A stretch of DNA of 61,911 nt, taken from positions 1-61,911 of the forward strand of contig CASGAD010000004.1 in the NCBI GenBank assembly GCA_949299335.1. The letters are read 5' to 3'. The position numbers were made by a program, and so were the translations under genes. The notes under the pieces were generated by a model. The model was given only the letters and a program-made list of their open reading frames with translations. It made no database searches and was not told the DNA's origin. Source of the stretch: an uncultured bacterium (GTDB taxonomy: Bacteria; Bacillota_I; Bacilli_A; RFN20; CAG-826). Positions 1-8,943 of the stretch are shown in pieces. The stretch's first letter is position 1. Each line of letters starts with the position of its first letter.

Positions 1-112
1 GATCCATATTTAATATTTCACCTATTTCTTTTGCGCTACTTCCTTTTGAAAGTAACCTAGATAAAGTTAACCTTTTTTGAAGATTAAACTGAATACCTTT
101 GTTTTTTCCCAT
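1..112 (-). CDS. IS30-like transposase, N-terminal fragment (cut by window edge)
   Basis: The minus strand reads an open frame from an ATG at 112 to the window edge. It starts MGKNKGIQFNLQKRLTLSRL and continues with a helix-turn-helix of the type LLSKGSSAKEIGEILNMD. This resembles the N-terminal HTH of IS30-family transposases (HTH_38 type), which binds the terminal repeats; the DDE catalytic core would lie outside the window. A strong ribosome binding site (AGGAGGTGC, complement of 122-130) precedes the ATG, so the gene start is intact. Only 37 residues are visible, so family placement is tentative; another HTH-containing transposase or regulator is possible. Confidence 0.6.
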   Translation of the reverse strand, partial: MGKNKGIQFNLQKRLTLSRLLSKGSSAKEIGEILNMD

Positions 113-170
113 ATAATATAAGCACCTCCTTTTTTTGTTTTTGGGTACTTATATAATACAAAAAGGAGGT

Positions 171-221
171 CTGACAGACTAAAAGCCGCGTTTGCTTATG
201 AACCTGCATTTAGTTTGTCAG
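171..221. repeat. Inverted repeat near the IS end
   Basis: CTGACAGACTAAA at 171-183 is repeated in inverse as TTTAGTTTGTCAG at 209-221 with one mismatch and a 25-nt loop. It lies outside the transposase start, where the terminal part of the insertion sequence should be. It could be a terminal inverted repeat with subterminal structure or a hairpin protecting the element from read-through. The exact IS end cannot be fixed without the other end. Confidence 0.5.
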
Positions 222-264
222 TTGGCGTTTTTAAAAATTATCTATTAAAATTGTCACTAAAAGT

Positions 265-293
265 TTGAAACATATAGATAAATTCTCTATAAT
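265..293 (+). promoter_or_regulatory. Promoter of gmk
   Basis: TTGAAA at 265-270 and a perfect TATAAT at 288-293 are separated by 17 nt, a textbook sigma-A promoter. The -10 box ends only 9 nt before the gmk ATG at 303, so transcription should start at or within about 3 nt of the start codon. Confidence 0.75.
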
Positions 294-302
294 TTACACA
301 TT

Positions 303-872
303 ATGAAAGGGCTTTTGATTGTTTTAAGCGGACCAAGTGGCGTTGGCAAGGGAACTATTCGCAAAGTTTTAATGAAAGATGACTCATTAAAACTATCTTA
401 TAGTGTGTCTATGACAACAAGATTGCCTAGAGCTGGAGAAGTTGACGGAGAAGATTATTTTTTCGTTACTAAAGATGAGTTTATAAAACATATTAATAAT
501 AACGACTTATTAGAATATGCTTCTTTTGTCGATAATTATTATGGTACTCCAAAAGATTATGTAGAAAAGTTACGTAATGAAGGTAGAAATGTTCTTCTAG
601 AAATAGAAACAACTGGTGCTAGACAAGTGATGGAACAAGTAAAAAATGATGATAAGGTCGTTTCAATTTTCTTATTGCCACCAACCTTTTCTGATCTTGA
701 AGCCAGAATTCGTGGAAGGAAAAGCGAACCTGAAAATATAATTCAAGAGCGTCTTCAAAAAGCGAAGATGGAATTAGGTTTAAAAGATCTATATAAATAT
801 AATGTTGTAAACAAAACTCCTGAACAAGCTGCAGAAGAAATTGCTGAAATCATCAAAGCCGCATCAAAATAG
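303..872 (+). CDS. gmk: Guanylate kinase
   Basis: Cytosolic enzyme that phosphorylates GMP to GDP with ATP. The 189-residue length is typical. The P-loop GPSGVGKGT is at residues 10-18, followed by the GMP-binding segment SMTTRLPRAGEVDGEDYFF and the lid-region RIRGR. No Shine-Dalgarno sequence is visible before ATG 303, and the promoter -10 box lies 9 nt upstream, so the mRNA is probably leaderless. The priA start codon follows the TAG stop directly. gmk beside priA matches the Bacilli order, although rpoZ and coaBC, usually between them, are absent. Confidence 0.96.
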   Translation: MKGLLIVLSGPSGVGKGTIRKVLMKDDSLKLSYSVSMTTRLPRAGEVDGEDYFFVTKDEFIKHINNNDLLEYASFVDNYYGTPKDYVEKLRNEGRNVLLEIETTGARQVMEQVKNDDKVVSIFLLPPTFSDLEARIRGRKSEPENIIQERLQKAKMELGLKDLYKYNVVNKTPEQAAEEIAEIIKAASK

Positions 873-3062
873 ATGTATTTACTAAAAATTTTAGTTCAAC
901 ATAAAGAGTACGCTTTAAATAGAGAATTTATTTATTGCTCAAAAGAAAAAGTAATAATTGGAACGAGAGTTTCCATAAGTTTTAATAAGCAAAGAATTAT
1001 TGGCTTTGTTACTGAATGCACATATTATAATTGTTCGATTGAAGAATTAACAAAAGAGTTTGGCTTCCAAATTAAAGATGTTGATGAAATTATTGATAAA
1101 GAGCCAATAATTAATGAAGAATTATTTTCACTTGCCCAAAAGCTTGCTTCTTATTATTTATATCCATTAATTGGAGTCCTACAAACAATGCTTCCTTCGT
1201 CTTTAAAACCAAGGGATAGTTTATATAATGCCCCTAAAATAAAATACGAATCATTCTATGAACTTTCAGAAGAAAGAACATTTGGTAATTTAAGCAAGCT
1301 TGAACAAAAAATATTAAAAAAATTCGATGGTAGGCTCACATTAAAGACAAATGAAATTGGAAAAAGCAAGTCTCTTCAAAGTTTAATTGATAAAGGAATC
1401 ATTAAATTAATAACAAGGGAAGCAAATAGATATGTACCTTCTATAACCTTTGAATATGAAAAAAATATAACTTTAACTAGCGAACAAAAGTTAGCCTACG
1501 ATACAATTTTAAACTCAGAGCAAAAAGTATTCTTATTAAAAGGTGTAACTGGAAGTGGTAAAACAGAGGTTTATCTTAAACTAGTCGAACATTATCTTAA
1601 AAATAACAAAGGCGTAATAATTTTAGTTCCAGAAATCGCGTTAACTCCTTTAATGATTTCTAGAGTTTTAAGTTACTTTGAAAATGAAGTTGCGGTGTTA
1701 CATTCTTCCTTGACCCCAGCACAAAAATATGATGAATATCGTAAAATTTCTAAAGGAAATGCAAAAATAGTTATTGGAACTAGAAGTGCAATTTTCGCTC
1801 CAGTTCATAATTTAGGCTTAATCATTATCGATGAAGAAAATGATGAATGCTATAAACAAGATGAACAAGGTTTACTTTATAATGCAAAAGAAGTAGCAAT
1901 TTTAAGAGGAGATAATAAAGATATTAAAATTGTTTTAGGAAGTGCAACTCCATCAATTGAAATGATGGCTAAAGCAAAAAATAATCAAATTGGTTTAGTT
2001 GGATTAACACATCGATATAAAGAAATAAAACTTCCTAAAGTGACCGTTGTTAATAGATTAGATCATAATTTGTTTAGTTATCATACATCCATTTTTTCGT
2101 TGCCTTTAATAATGAAATTGAAAGAAGTGATTAAAGCTAATGAACAAGCAATTTTACTTATTAATTCTAGAGGATATTCGAACAACTTAGTTTGCAGAGA
2201 ATGCGGCCATGTTTTTAAATGCCCAACTTGTGGATTGCCTCTCCACTATCATAAAGAAGGGAATGTTTTATATTGTCATCACTGTGATTATAAGATTAAA
2301 AAGCCAACAATTTGTCCTTCGTGTGGAAGTAAATATTTTAAATATGGTAACTTTGGTATTGAAAAAGTCGAAGAAGACTTTAAAAAAATCTTTAATGTTC
2401 CTTACTTAGTTTTAGATAGCGATAGAACAAACAAAACATATCAAATAGAGAAAGTTTTGCGTGATTTTAACGAAGGAAAGGCTAATATTTTAATCGGAAC
2501 GCAACTAGTTTCAAAAGGTCATGATTTTAAAAATGTTTCATTTGTTGGAATTTTAAATGCTGATACTTTATTAAATTATCCTAATTATAGAAGTAAAGAA
2601 ATTACTTTCAATTTAATTAGCCAAACGATAGGAAGAGCTGGGAGAGCGACTAAACAAGGCAATGCAATAATACAAACCTCATATCCAAACGATTATGCAA
2701 TAGTCTATGCTTCAAATCATGATTATGAATCTTTTTATGATGAAGAAATTAAGTATCGTAAGGCCATGCTTAATCCGCCATTTATTGGAATATGTTCTTT
2801 AGAACTATTATCTAAAACACAAGAGTTGGTATATTCAAAAGCTAAAGAAATTAAACAATATTTGGAATCTTTAGGATTAGAGAAAGTAAAAATACTTGGT
2901 CCAAATTTAGTTAGAAAAAAAGGAAATATTTTTTATACACAAATTTTTATTAAGTATAAAAAATTATCTTCAATCAAAGATTCAATCTCAGATTTAATTA
3001 ATGTTTACGGGATACAATCGCAATATAAATTGATTATTAACTTCAATCCTTATAGTTTTTAA
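873..3062 (+). CDS. priA: Primosomal protein N', replication restart helicase
   Basis: Superfamily 2 DNA helicase that recognises stalled forks and reloads the replicative helicase. The 729-residue protein has an N-terminal 3'-DNA-binding region, Walker A GVTGSGKT at residues 224-231, and a zinc-binding insert with four CxxC pairs from CRECGHVFKCPTCG to CPSCG. A conserved helicase C-half contains GTQLVSKGHDF and QTIGRAGRA. The Walker B/DEAH box, usually DEEH in PriA, reads DEEN here (Asn 323), an unusual substitution at the residue coupling ATP hydrolysis to DNA. It starts immediately after the gmk stop and is probably translationally coupled to it. Confidence 0.95.
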   Translation: MYLLKILVQHKEYALNREFIYCSKEKVIIGTRVSISFNKQRIIGFVTECTYYNCSIEELTKEFGFQIKDVDEIIDKEPIINEELFSLAQKLASYYLYPLIGVLQTMLPSSLKPRDSLYNAPKIKYESFYELSEERTFGNLSKLEQKILKKFDGRLTLKTNEIGKSKSLQSLIDKGIIKLITREANRYVPSITFEYEKNITLTSEQKLAYDTILNSEQKVFLLKGVTGSGKTEVYLKLVEHYLKNNKGVIILVPEIALTPLMISRVLSYFENEVAVLHSSLTPAQKYDEYRKISKGNAKIVIGTRSAIFAPVHNLGLIIIDEENDECYKQDEQGLLYNAKEVAILRGDNKDIKIVLGSATPSIEMMAKAKNNQIGLVGLTHRYKEIKLPKVTVVNRLDHNLFSYHTSIFSLPLIMKLKEVIKANEQAILLINSRGYSNNLVCRECGHVFKCPTCGLPLHYHKEGNVLYCHHCDYKIKKPTICPSCGSKYFKYGNFGIEKVEEDFKKIFNVPYLVLDSDRTNKTYQIEKVLRDFNEGKANILIGTQLVSKGHDFKNVSFVGILNADTLLNYPNYRSKEITFNLISQTIGRAGRATKQGNAIIQTSYPNDYAIVYASNHDYESFYDEEIKYRKAMLNPPFIGICSLELLSKTQELVYSKAKEIKQYLESLGLEKVKILGPNLVRKKGNIFYTQIFIKYKKLSSIKDSISDLINVYGIQSQYKLIINFNPYSF

Positions 3063-3170
3063 CTTATTAAGTTTATGTAAAAATAATGAAAATTTACAAG
3101 GTTTACCTTAATAAAAATTGAATTTAATACTCTAATAATCTATGATTATTAATAACGAGGTAACTGTTGG

Positions 3171-3632
3171 ATGATTACTATTTCTGTTATTGGTGTTGAC
3201 CCATATTTAGTTAGACAAATTTCAAAAGCAATGACCGGGAAAATTGCTGCTTTATATGAGGTCGAAAAAGATGAAATTAATTTTTATGCCCCTGAATGCT
3301 TATACATTCATGATGGTGTAGAACAAAACACTTGGAATGTTTTAGTTAAAGTAAATGCTCCTTTGAAAGTTAGAGTTTTAGAAAAGGATGCTGTTAAAGT
3401 TATAAGAGAATATTTAAAAGACGCATGCATAAATTTAGCAATCGAGTTTTATTATTATTCACAAGATAATCGCTATGAATTCGTTGATGACACTCAACCT
3501 AGATTTATGACTGAAGAAAATTCTTATGATATTGTCGAAGATGAATCAATTGAAAACGAAGAGGAAGGTGAAGAACCTTATTTAGGTGATATTTTCGAGG
3601 ATTTCAATAAAAAGATGAATGGAGAAGAATAA
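3171..3632 (+). CDS. Small acidic-tailed protein of unknown function
   Basis: I do not recognise a named family with confidence. The 153-residue protein has a beta-alpha-beta N-terminal half (residues 1 to about 100) that loosely recalls the tautomerase/MIF fold, but the catalytic Pro right after Met is absent. The tail from about residue 105 is very acidic (ENEEEGEEP). A GAGGT sequence about 11 nt upstream of ATG 3171 can serve as ribosome binding site. It overlaps nothing and lies just upstream of the degenerate rsmB-like gene, where def and fmt stand in other Bacilli, so it may be cotranscribed with it. Confidence 0.6.
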   Translation: MITISVIGVDPYLVRQISKAMTGKIAALYEVEKDEINFYAPECLYIHDGVEQNTWNVLVKVNAPLKVRVLEKDAVKVIREYLKDACINLAIEFYYYSQDNRYEFVDDTQPRFMTEENSYDIVEDESIENEEEGEEPYLGDIFEDFNKKMNGEE

Positions 3633-3633
3633 T

Positions 3634-4911
3634 ATGTCCAGTATTTATGAATCTAGTTTTAAAGTTTTAAAAAGTATTTTAAAAGAGAATGAATTTTTCA
3701 CTGTTTCTTTAAAGAAAAATTCTAGTTCAATTAAAAAAGAGGAAATTGTTTCAGTTTCTTCGCTTTGTGGTCTCTTTTTAAGAAATTACTATTTCATTAG
3801 AGTATTAGCTTACAATGTTTTTAATACTCAAGATGTTGAACCAATGATTTATATTGGTTTAGCCTATGTTAATAACAGTTATAAAAAAATAGTTGATACG
3901 AACGAAACTGTTAAATTTTTAGTAAGCAAACTTGCTCTTTATGAAATTAAAGTCACTGATGAAGTGAAAGAATCTTTTAATAAAGTAGTTGTAGCTAAAA
4001 AAGATTATTTAAAAGATGTTTTCTCGAACAAATTAAATAAAGGCGATTCAGCAAAAACCGGTTTTAAATATTTATCAGCGAGAAATAATTTACCTGAATG
4101 GGTAGTAAAAACATTAGTCAAACAATATGGTAGAGATCTTTCGATTAAAACCATTAACGCTATGACAAAAATGCCTAAACAATATGGTTATATCAATGGC
4201 TTATTAGTACATGAAGTTAATGATGAATTAAAAAAAGATTTTAAAATTATCGATGGAAATTTCTTAGAATATACATTAACTTCAAGTATTAGAAAAAACG
4301 GTTATGTTAGAAATGGTGATATCTTACCTTTACAAGTTGCAGAATATGAATTTTTAAAATCTTTACCAACAGTAAATAATGGCCATATAGCATATTATTT
4401 TGAAGAAAAAGAGGCTTTATATGCCATGATTTCTGACAAATATCTAGCTAATAATAAAGTTTCTTTATTAAGCCCAAATCAAAAAAACAACTCAGAATTG
4501 TTTGTTAAAATTAATCCAAATAAGCCAGAAAATTTAGCTATTTATAATAGCGATGAAAGTGGGATAATTTCTCATTTAAGTGAAAAACAAGATTTAGTAG
4601 TTTTTATGCCTAAATCAAGCAATTTAGAATTATTAAGAAGAACTCCAGAATATGGGATTTTATTTGACACAAATAATTTAGATGCAATTATTCAAGGTGA
4701 ATTAGATGGTTTATGTGATATCACTCAATATGTGAAAGATGGAGGATATCTAGCATATGCTGTCCCAACATTTAACATTAAAGAAACAATTATTTTAGTT
4801 AAGAATTTCTTGGCTAAAAATCCCCAATATACATTAGAAAAAGAAAAGATATATTTCCCATTTGAAAAGGAAAATAGTGTATTTTATTTTGCAGTATTTA
4901 AAAGAAAGTAA
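3634..4911 (+). CDS. Degenerate RsmB-like 16S rRNA m5C methyltransferase homologue
   Basis: Position between priA and rlmN is where rsmB (16S rRNA C967 methyltransferase) sits in Bacilli. The 425-residue protein keeps family hallmarks: a substrate-binding stretch RNNLPEWVVKTLVKQYG, a segment LRRTPEYGILFDTNNLDAI aligning with the RsmB rrxPE...dl region, and a C-terminal GGYLAYAVPTFNIKET. The SAM-binding PGGKT loop and the DxPCSG motif cannot be found. The catalytic YSTCT motif reads YAVPT (Pro 378 in place of the nucleophilic Cys). The frame is intact, so it is probably kept for RNA or ribosome binding, not catalysis. Start chosen at ATG 3634, with GGAG at 3621-3624; an upstream ATG at 3619 overlaps the previous gene. 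Confidence 0.75.
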   Translation: MSSIYESSFKVLKSILKENEFFTVSLKKNSSSIKKEEIVSVSSLCGLFLRNYYFIRVLAYNVFNTQDVEPMIYIGLAYVNNSYKKIVDTNETVKFLVSKLALYEIKVTDEVKESFNKVVVAKKDYLKDVFSNKLNKGDSAKTGFKYLSARNNLPEWVVKTLVKQYGRDLSIKTINAMTKMPKQYGYINGLLVHEVNDELKKDFKIIDGNFLEYTLTSSIRKNGYVRNGDILPLQVAEYEFLKSLPTVNNGHIAYYFEEKEALYAMISDKYLANNKVSLLSPNQKNNSELFVKINPNKPENLAIYNSDESGIISHLSEKQDLVVFMPKSSNLELLRRTPEYGILFDTNNLDAIIQGELDGLCDITQYVKDGGYLAYAVPTFNIKETIILVKNFLAKNPQYTLEKEKIYFPFEKENSVFYFAVFKRK

Positions 4912-4918
4912 TTGTTAA

Positions 4919-5965
4919 ATGATAAGTTTATATAATTATACGTTAGAAAAACTAGAAGAACATCTTGTTGCTAGAGGAGAAAAGAAATATAGAGCAACTC
5001 AACTTTTTAAATGGATTTATGAAAAAAGAGTAACTTCATTTGATGAAATGAGCGATGTTTCTAAAAAGTTTCGTGAAGTCTTAAATACTGAATATGAAAT
5101 AAAAAAGCCTAGTATCTATTTAAAACAAGTTTCTAAAGATGGAACAATTAAACTTCTTTTAGAATTAGAAGATGGAAATAAAATCGAAACAGTTTTGATG
5201 CGTTATAATTATGGAAATGTGGCGTGTGTTACTAGTCAGGTTGGCTGCAATATGGGATGTTCATTTTGCGCAAGTGGACTACTTAAAAAGAAAAGAAATC
5301 TTGAAGTTAAAGAACTTATCGGACAAATATTAGTTTTAGATGAATTATTAAAGGAAGAAGGAAATAACGAGAGAGTTTCTCATGTTGTTATAATGGGGAC
5401 AGGTGAACCATTTGATAATTATGATAATGTTCTTGATTTTATTAGAATATTAAATCATCCTTATGGCTTAGCTATAGGAGCTCGTCATATTACAGTTTCA
5501 ACTTGTGGAATTGTTCCAAAAATTTATGATTATGCGAAAGAAGGATTACAAATTAACCTTGCAATCTCATTACATGCACCTAATAATGAAATTAGAAATC
5601 GCATAATGCAAATAAATCATGCATATCCTATTGAAAAGGTTATGGAAGCAGTGAAATATTATGAAAAAACTGCTGGAAGAAGAGTCACCTTTGAGTATAT
5701 TTTGCTTAAAGGTATAAATGATTCTAAAGAAAATGCTATTGAATTAGCTAAATTAATTAAGGGAACTTTAGCATATGTTAATTTAATACCTTATAATGAA
5801 GTTAATGAGATGCGTTATCTTAGAAGTGATGAAAAAAGTGTCCACCAATTCTTGGACACATTAATGAAAAATGGAGTTACGGCTACAATTAGAAAAGAAT
5901 TCGGCACTGACATTGATGCTGCTTGTGGCCAATTAAGGGCAAAAAATGAGCAAAAAGAAATTTAA
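4919..5965 (+). CDS. rlmN: Dual-specificity 23S rRNA A2503 / tRNA A37 C2-methyltransferase
   Basis: Radical-SAM enzyme that methylates C2 of A2503 in 23S rRNA and A37 in some tRNAs. At 348 residues it is of normal length. The 4Fe-4S-binding CxxxCxxC is at Cys110, Cys114 and Cys117. Both mechanistic cysteines are in place: Cys103, seven residues before the cluster, and Cys336 in AACGQLR. GTGEPFDNYDNV and the HAPNNEIRNRIMQIN stretch are also family hallmarks. The end overlaps the start of the phosphatase gene by 20 nt, so the two are translationally coupled. Confidence 0.96.
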   Translation: MISLYNYTLEKLEEHLVARGEKKYRATQLFKWIYEKRVTSFDEMSDVSKKFREVLNTEYEIKKPSIYLKQVSKDGTIKLLLELEDGNKIETVLMRYNYGNVACVTSQVGCNMGCSFCASGLLKKKRNLEVKELIGQILVLDELLKEEGNNERVSHVVIMGTGEPFDNYDNVLDFIRILNHPYGLAIGARHITVSTCGIVPKIYDYAKEGLQINLAISLHAPNNEIRNRIMQINHAYPIEKVMEAVKYYEKTAGRRVTFEYILLKGINDSKENAIELAKLIKGTLAYVNLIPYNEVNEMRYLRSDEKSVHQFLDTLMKNGVTATIRKEFGTDIDAACGQLRAKNEQKEI

Positions 5966-6701
5966 TGGTAGCTTTAGTTTTAAAAAAGACATTGGAAAAG
6001 TAAGAGTTACTAATGAAGACGAAACAAGAGTTTTAATTAATAGCGCTGGCAATGTTCTTTTGATGGTGGCCGATGGAATGGGCGGTCATAATAAAGGTGA
6101 TTATGCATCCAAAGAAACAATCGAGATTGTTTCACAAACTTTTAAAGATAAAAAAGGTTTTATCTCTTTATTTGATGCTGTTAGCCGGTTAAAAAGAATT
6201 GCAAAATTAGCTAATAGTAGAATATATAGAATTCAAGATGAAGATTTAATGTATAAAGGTATGGGTACAACTTTATCTTTAGTACTTATTTATAAAAATA
6301 AATTGATTTCTTTAAATTGTGGTGATAGTAGAACATATTGGGTCAAAAACGGAGAATTAGTTCAAATTAGTGAAGATCAAACCTATGTTAATTTCCTTTT
6401 AAAGAGTGGTCAAATAACTAAAGAAGAAGCTCTTGTACATCCTGAAAGACATGTTTTAACAAATGCTATTGGTTTATTCCCTTCGATTAGTATCGATATT
6501 AAGGTTTTAAAATATAATGGTGAGACCGTACTTTTATGTAGCGATGGACTTTATAATAATGTTAGTGAAAAAGATATTTTAAATATTTTAAATACAAAAC
6601 TTAATACTGAAGAAAAAGTCGAATCACTTATTAACTTAGGCAATTTCAATGGGGGCAGCGACAATATGTCAATAGCACTATGGGAGTCCCTAGATGATTA
6701 G
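5946..6701 (+). CDS. stp: PP2C-type Ser/Thr protein phosphatase
   Basis: PPM/PP2C phosphatase that reverses phosphorylation by the neighbouring kinase. Its 251 residues show the metal-binding motifs in order: GKVRVTNEDE near the N-terminus, ADGMGGHNKGDYAS, GMGTTLSLV, NCGDSRTYW, LCSDGLYN, and a final GGSDNMSIAL. Start ATG 5946 lies inside the end of rlmN, and the end overlaps the kinase start by 8 nt. The rlmN-stp-kinase-rpe order matches the Bacilli rlmN-prpC-prkC-rsgA-rpe cluster, with rsgA missing. Confidence 0.93.
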   Translation: MSKKKFNGSFSFKKDIGKVRVTNEDETRVLINSAGNVLLMVADGMGGHNKGDYASKETIEIVSQTFKDKKGFISLFDAVSRLKRIAKLANSRIYRIQDEDLMYKGMGTTLSLVLIYKNKLISLNCGDSRTYWVKNGELVQISEDQTYVNFLLKSGQITKEEALVHPERHVLTNAIGLFPSISIDIKVLKYNGETVLLCSDGLYNNVSEKDILNILNTKLNTEEKVESLINLGNFNGGSDNMSIALWESLDD

Positions 6702-7581
6702 AGTTAATGATTTAGTTGGAGATAGATATAAAATTGTTAGTGAACTAGGTCATGGCGGAATGAGTGATGTTTTCGAGGCTAGGGACATCATTTTCAAACG
6801 AACGGTTGCAATTAAAATTATTAAATTTGAATATTCAAATAAGATTGAAAATCTAATTAGATTCCAAAATGAGGCTAGATTTTCGGCAGCTTTTAATCAT
6901 CCTAATATCGTTAAAATTTATGATTATGGTGAATATAATAATTTACCTTATATAGTTAATGAGTTTATGAAATCTCAAACTTTAAGGGATGTATTAGATT
7001 ATAAGAAAAATCTAGGGGTTAATGAGACTTGTCAAATCATGCTTCAACTTTGCGATGCAGTAAGTGAAGTACATTCTAAAAACATTATTCATAGAGATAT
7101 AAAACCTCAAAATATTTATTATTTAAGTGATGGGACAGTAAAATTAAGTGATTTTGGAATTAGCGTTTTATTAAATTCACCATTAAACGTTAATGAAAAT
7201 AAAAAAGTAATGGGGACTGTTCAATATTTAGCTCCAGAACTTGTTTATGGTAAAAAATGTTCATTCCAAAGTGATATTTATGCAATGGGTATCACTATGT
7301 TTGAACTATTAACTGGACAAGTTCCTTTCGATGCATCAAAAGTTAGCGACATTGCTTATATGCAAGTGAATGATGAAATGCCTAGCGTGTTAACCATTAT
7401 TCCTACTTTGCCTAAAGAGATAGATAAAATCATTTTTAAAGCAACTGCTAAAGATGTCAAAGAGCGTTATAAAACTGTTGGTGATTTGAGAAAAGATATA
7501 TTATCTTTATATAAGAATAAGAAAATAACTAAAAAGAAAAGTAATTTTTTTGCAAAACTTTTTGGACTGGCGAGGAACTAG
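6694..7581 (+). CDS. Ser/Thr protein kinase without PASTA domains (PrkC position)
   Basis: Hanks-type kinase of 295 residues. The Gly-rich loop LGHGGMSDVF is at residues 18-27, the ATP-anchoring Lys41 in AIKII, the catalytic loop HRDIKPQN at 133-140, then DFGI and the APE-like APELVYG. The domain ends in a basic tail. PrkC and PknB proteins at this locus normally continue through a transmembrane helix into several extracellular PASTA domains that sense peptidoglycan. Nothing of that is present: the gene stops after the kinase domain and 9 nt later rpe begins. The kinase is therefore probably cytosolic and unable to sense muropeptides directly. Confidence 0.92.
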   Translation: MIRVNDLVGDRYKIVSELGHGGMSDVFEARDIIFKRTVAIKIIKFEYSNKIENLIRFQNEARFSAAFNHPNIVKIYDYGEYNNLPYIVNEFMKSQTLRDVLDYKKNLGVNETCQIMLQLCDAVSEVHSKNIIHRDIKPQNIYYLSDGTVKLSDFGISVLLNSPLNVNENKKVMGTVQYLAPELVYGKKCSFQSDIYAMGITMFELLTGQVPFDASKVSDIAYMQVNDEMPSVLTIIPTLPKEIDKIIFKATAKDVKERYKTVGDLRKDILSLYKNKKITKKKSNFFAKLFGLARN

Positions 7582-7589
7582 AAAATTTT

Positions 7590-8249
7590 ATGAAAAAAGT
7601 AGAAGTATCACCATCAATATTAAGTGCTAATTTTTTAAATTTAGAAAAAGACATTAAAGATGTTTATTTTGGTGGTGCTAAATATCTCCATTTCGATGTC
7701 ATGGATGGACATTTTGTTCCAAACATTTCTTTTGGCAGTATAATTTTAAAACAGATTTCCAAAGAACATTTATTAATTAATGATGTGCATTTAATGATTA
7801 GTGATCCAAACAAATATTTAGATGATTTTATTAAAAGCGGTGCTGACATCATTACTTTTCATTATGAAGCTTTTAATAACGATGAAGAAATTTTTGCTTT
7901 AATTAGAAGAATTAAAGAAAATAATGTTAAAGCTGGTCTATCAATTAAACCTGCTACGCCTATAGAAAATATAGCCAAATTTCTTAAAGAATTAGACTTA
8001 GTTTTGGTAATGAGTGTAGAACCTGGATTTGGTGGGCAAAAATTTATGTTTAATTCAGTAGAAAAAATTAAAAAGTTAGATACAATTAAAAAAGAAGGGA
8101 ACTATCATTATTTAATTGAAGTGGATGGCGGCATAAATAATGAGACTTCCAAACTTTGTATTGAAGCGGGAGTAGATATCTTAGTTGCAGGAAGTTATAT
8201 TTACAATAAAGAAAATAAAAAAGAAGCCATAGAAAGTTTAATTAGGTGA
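7590..8249 (+). CDS. rpe: Ribulose-phosphate 3-epimerase
   Basis: Interconverts ribulose-5-phosphate and xylulose-5-phosphate in the pentose phosphate pathway. The 219-residue TIM barrel has the expected motifs SPSILSANF, HFDVMDGHFVPN with the catalytic Asp and metal-binding His, DVHLMI, MSVEPGFGGQKF and EVDGGIN. It ends with TGA, which shows that TGA is a stop in this genome. It follows the kinase gene by 8 nt, in the same place as in Bacillus where rsgA separates the two. Confidence 0.96.
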   Translation: MKKVEVSPSILSANFLNLEKDIKDVYFGGAKYLHFDVMDGHFVPNISFGSIILKQISKEHLLINDVHLMISDPNKYLDDFIKSGADIITFHYEAFNNDEEIFALIRRIKENNVKAGLSIKPATPIENIAKFLKELDLVLVMSVEPGFGGQKFMFNSVEKIKKLDTIKKEGNYHYLIEVDGGINNETSKLCIEAGVDILVAGSYIYNKENKKEAIESLIR

Positions 8250-8253
8250 TTTT

Positions 8254-8943
8254 ATGACCATGAATTTATTATTTGGAGTTAACTTTGTACTAGGAATTAT
8301 TGTTTTATTTCTTGTCTATTATTTAGAAATTAAAGATTTTAATCGAACTGGTGCCCGTAAATTTAAAATATATACTTTTATACCTTTTGAAGTTAATAGA
8401 TTTAAACGTGATCGAAAAGACACCTATCTTTATCCTGCTTTACATGTATTAGGTTCAATTTTACTTTTAGTGCCAATGCTTGTTTTTGCATTAGATGTTC
8501 AAAATAAAGGTGGAGAAGTTATAGTTTCTTATACTTTATTTACGATTATGACATTGGCTTTTTTAGCATATAATATACTAACATTTATTAAATTATCTAA
8601 TTATACGCTACATATGGTATTTACAACTTTGTTTGTAGGTTTAACTTTATTACTAGAAATTCTTTATATATTCTTCTTTAGTAATGATCAATTTATGTAT
8701 GGAAACGGAATCCTTACTAAGGGAGTTCAAATTTCAACTTTTGTTGTTTCAATTATTTTAATTATTTTTGAATTTGCTTTAATGCTAAATCCTAAATATA
8801 AAAATTGGTTTAAAATGGTCAAGGTTGATGCAGAAACCTATAATCGACCAAAATACTGTTACTTAGCAATATTAGAGTGGGGTACCTTATTGAATTTAAT
8901 ATTAAGTTATATACCAATTGGGATTGTTATGTTTTGTAGATAA
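8254..8943 (+). CDS. Multi-pass membrane protein of unknown function
   Basis: No family recognised. The 229-residue protein has about six hydrophobic segments, beginning with NLLFGVNFVLGIIVLFLVYY and ending with NLILSYIPIGIVMF. The loop after the first helix is basic. It starts 4 nt after the rpe stop (ATG 8254, or ATG 8260 two codons later) and closes the gmk-to-rpe gene run. A strong terminator follows directly, so it is probably the last gene of that transcript. Confidence 0.7.
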   Translation: MTMNLLFGVNFVLGIIVLFLVYYLEIKDFNRTGARKFKIYTFIPFEVNRFKRDRKDTYLYPALHVLGSILLLVPMLVFALDVQNKGGEVIVSYTLFTIMTLAFLAYNILTFIKLSNYTLHMVFTTLFVGLTLLLEILYIFFFSNDQFMYGNGILTKGVQISTFVVSIILIIFEFALMLNPKYKNWFKMVKVDAETYNRPKYCYLAILEWGTLLNLILSYIPIGIVMFCR

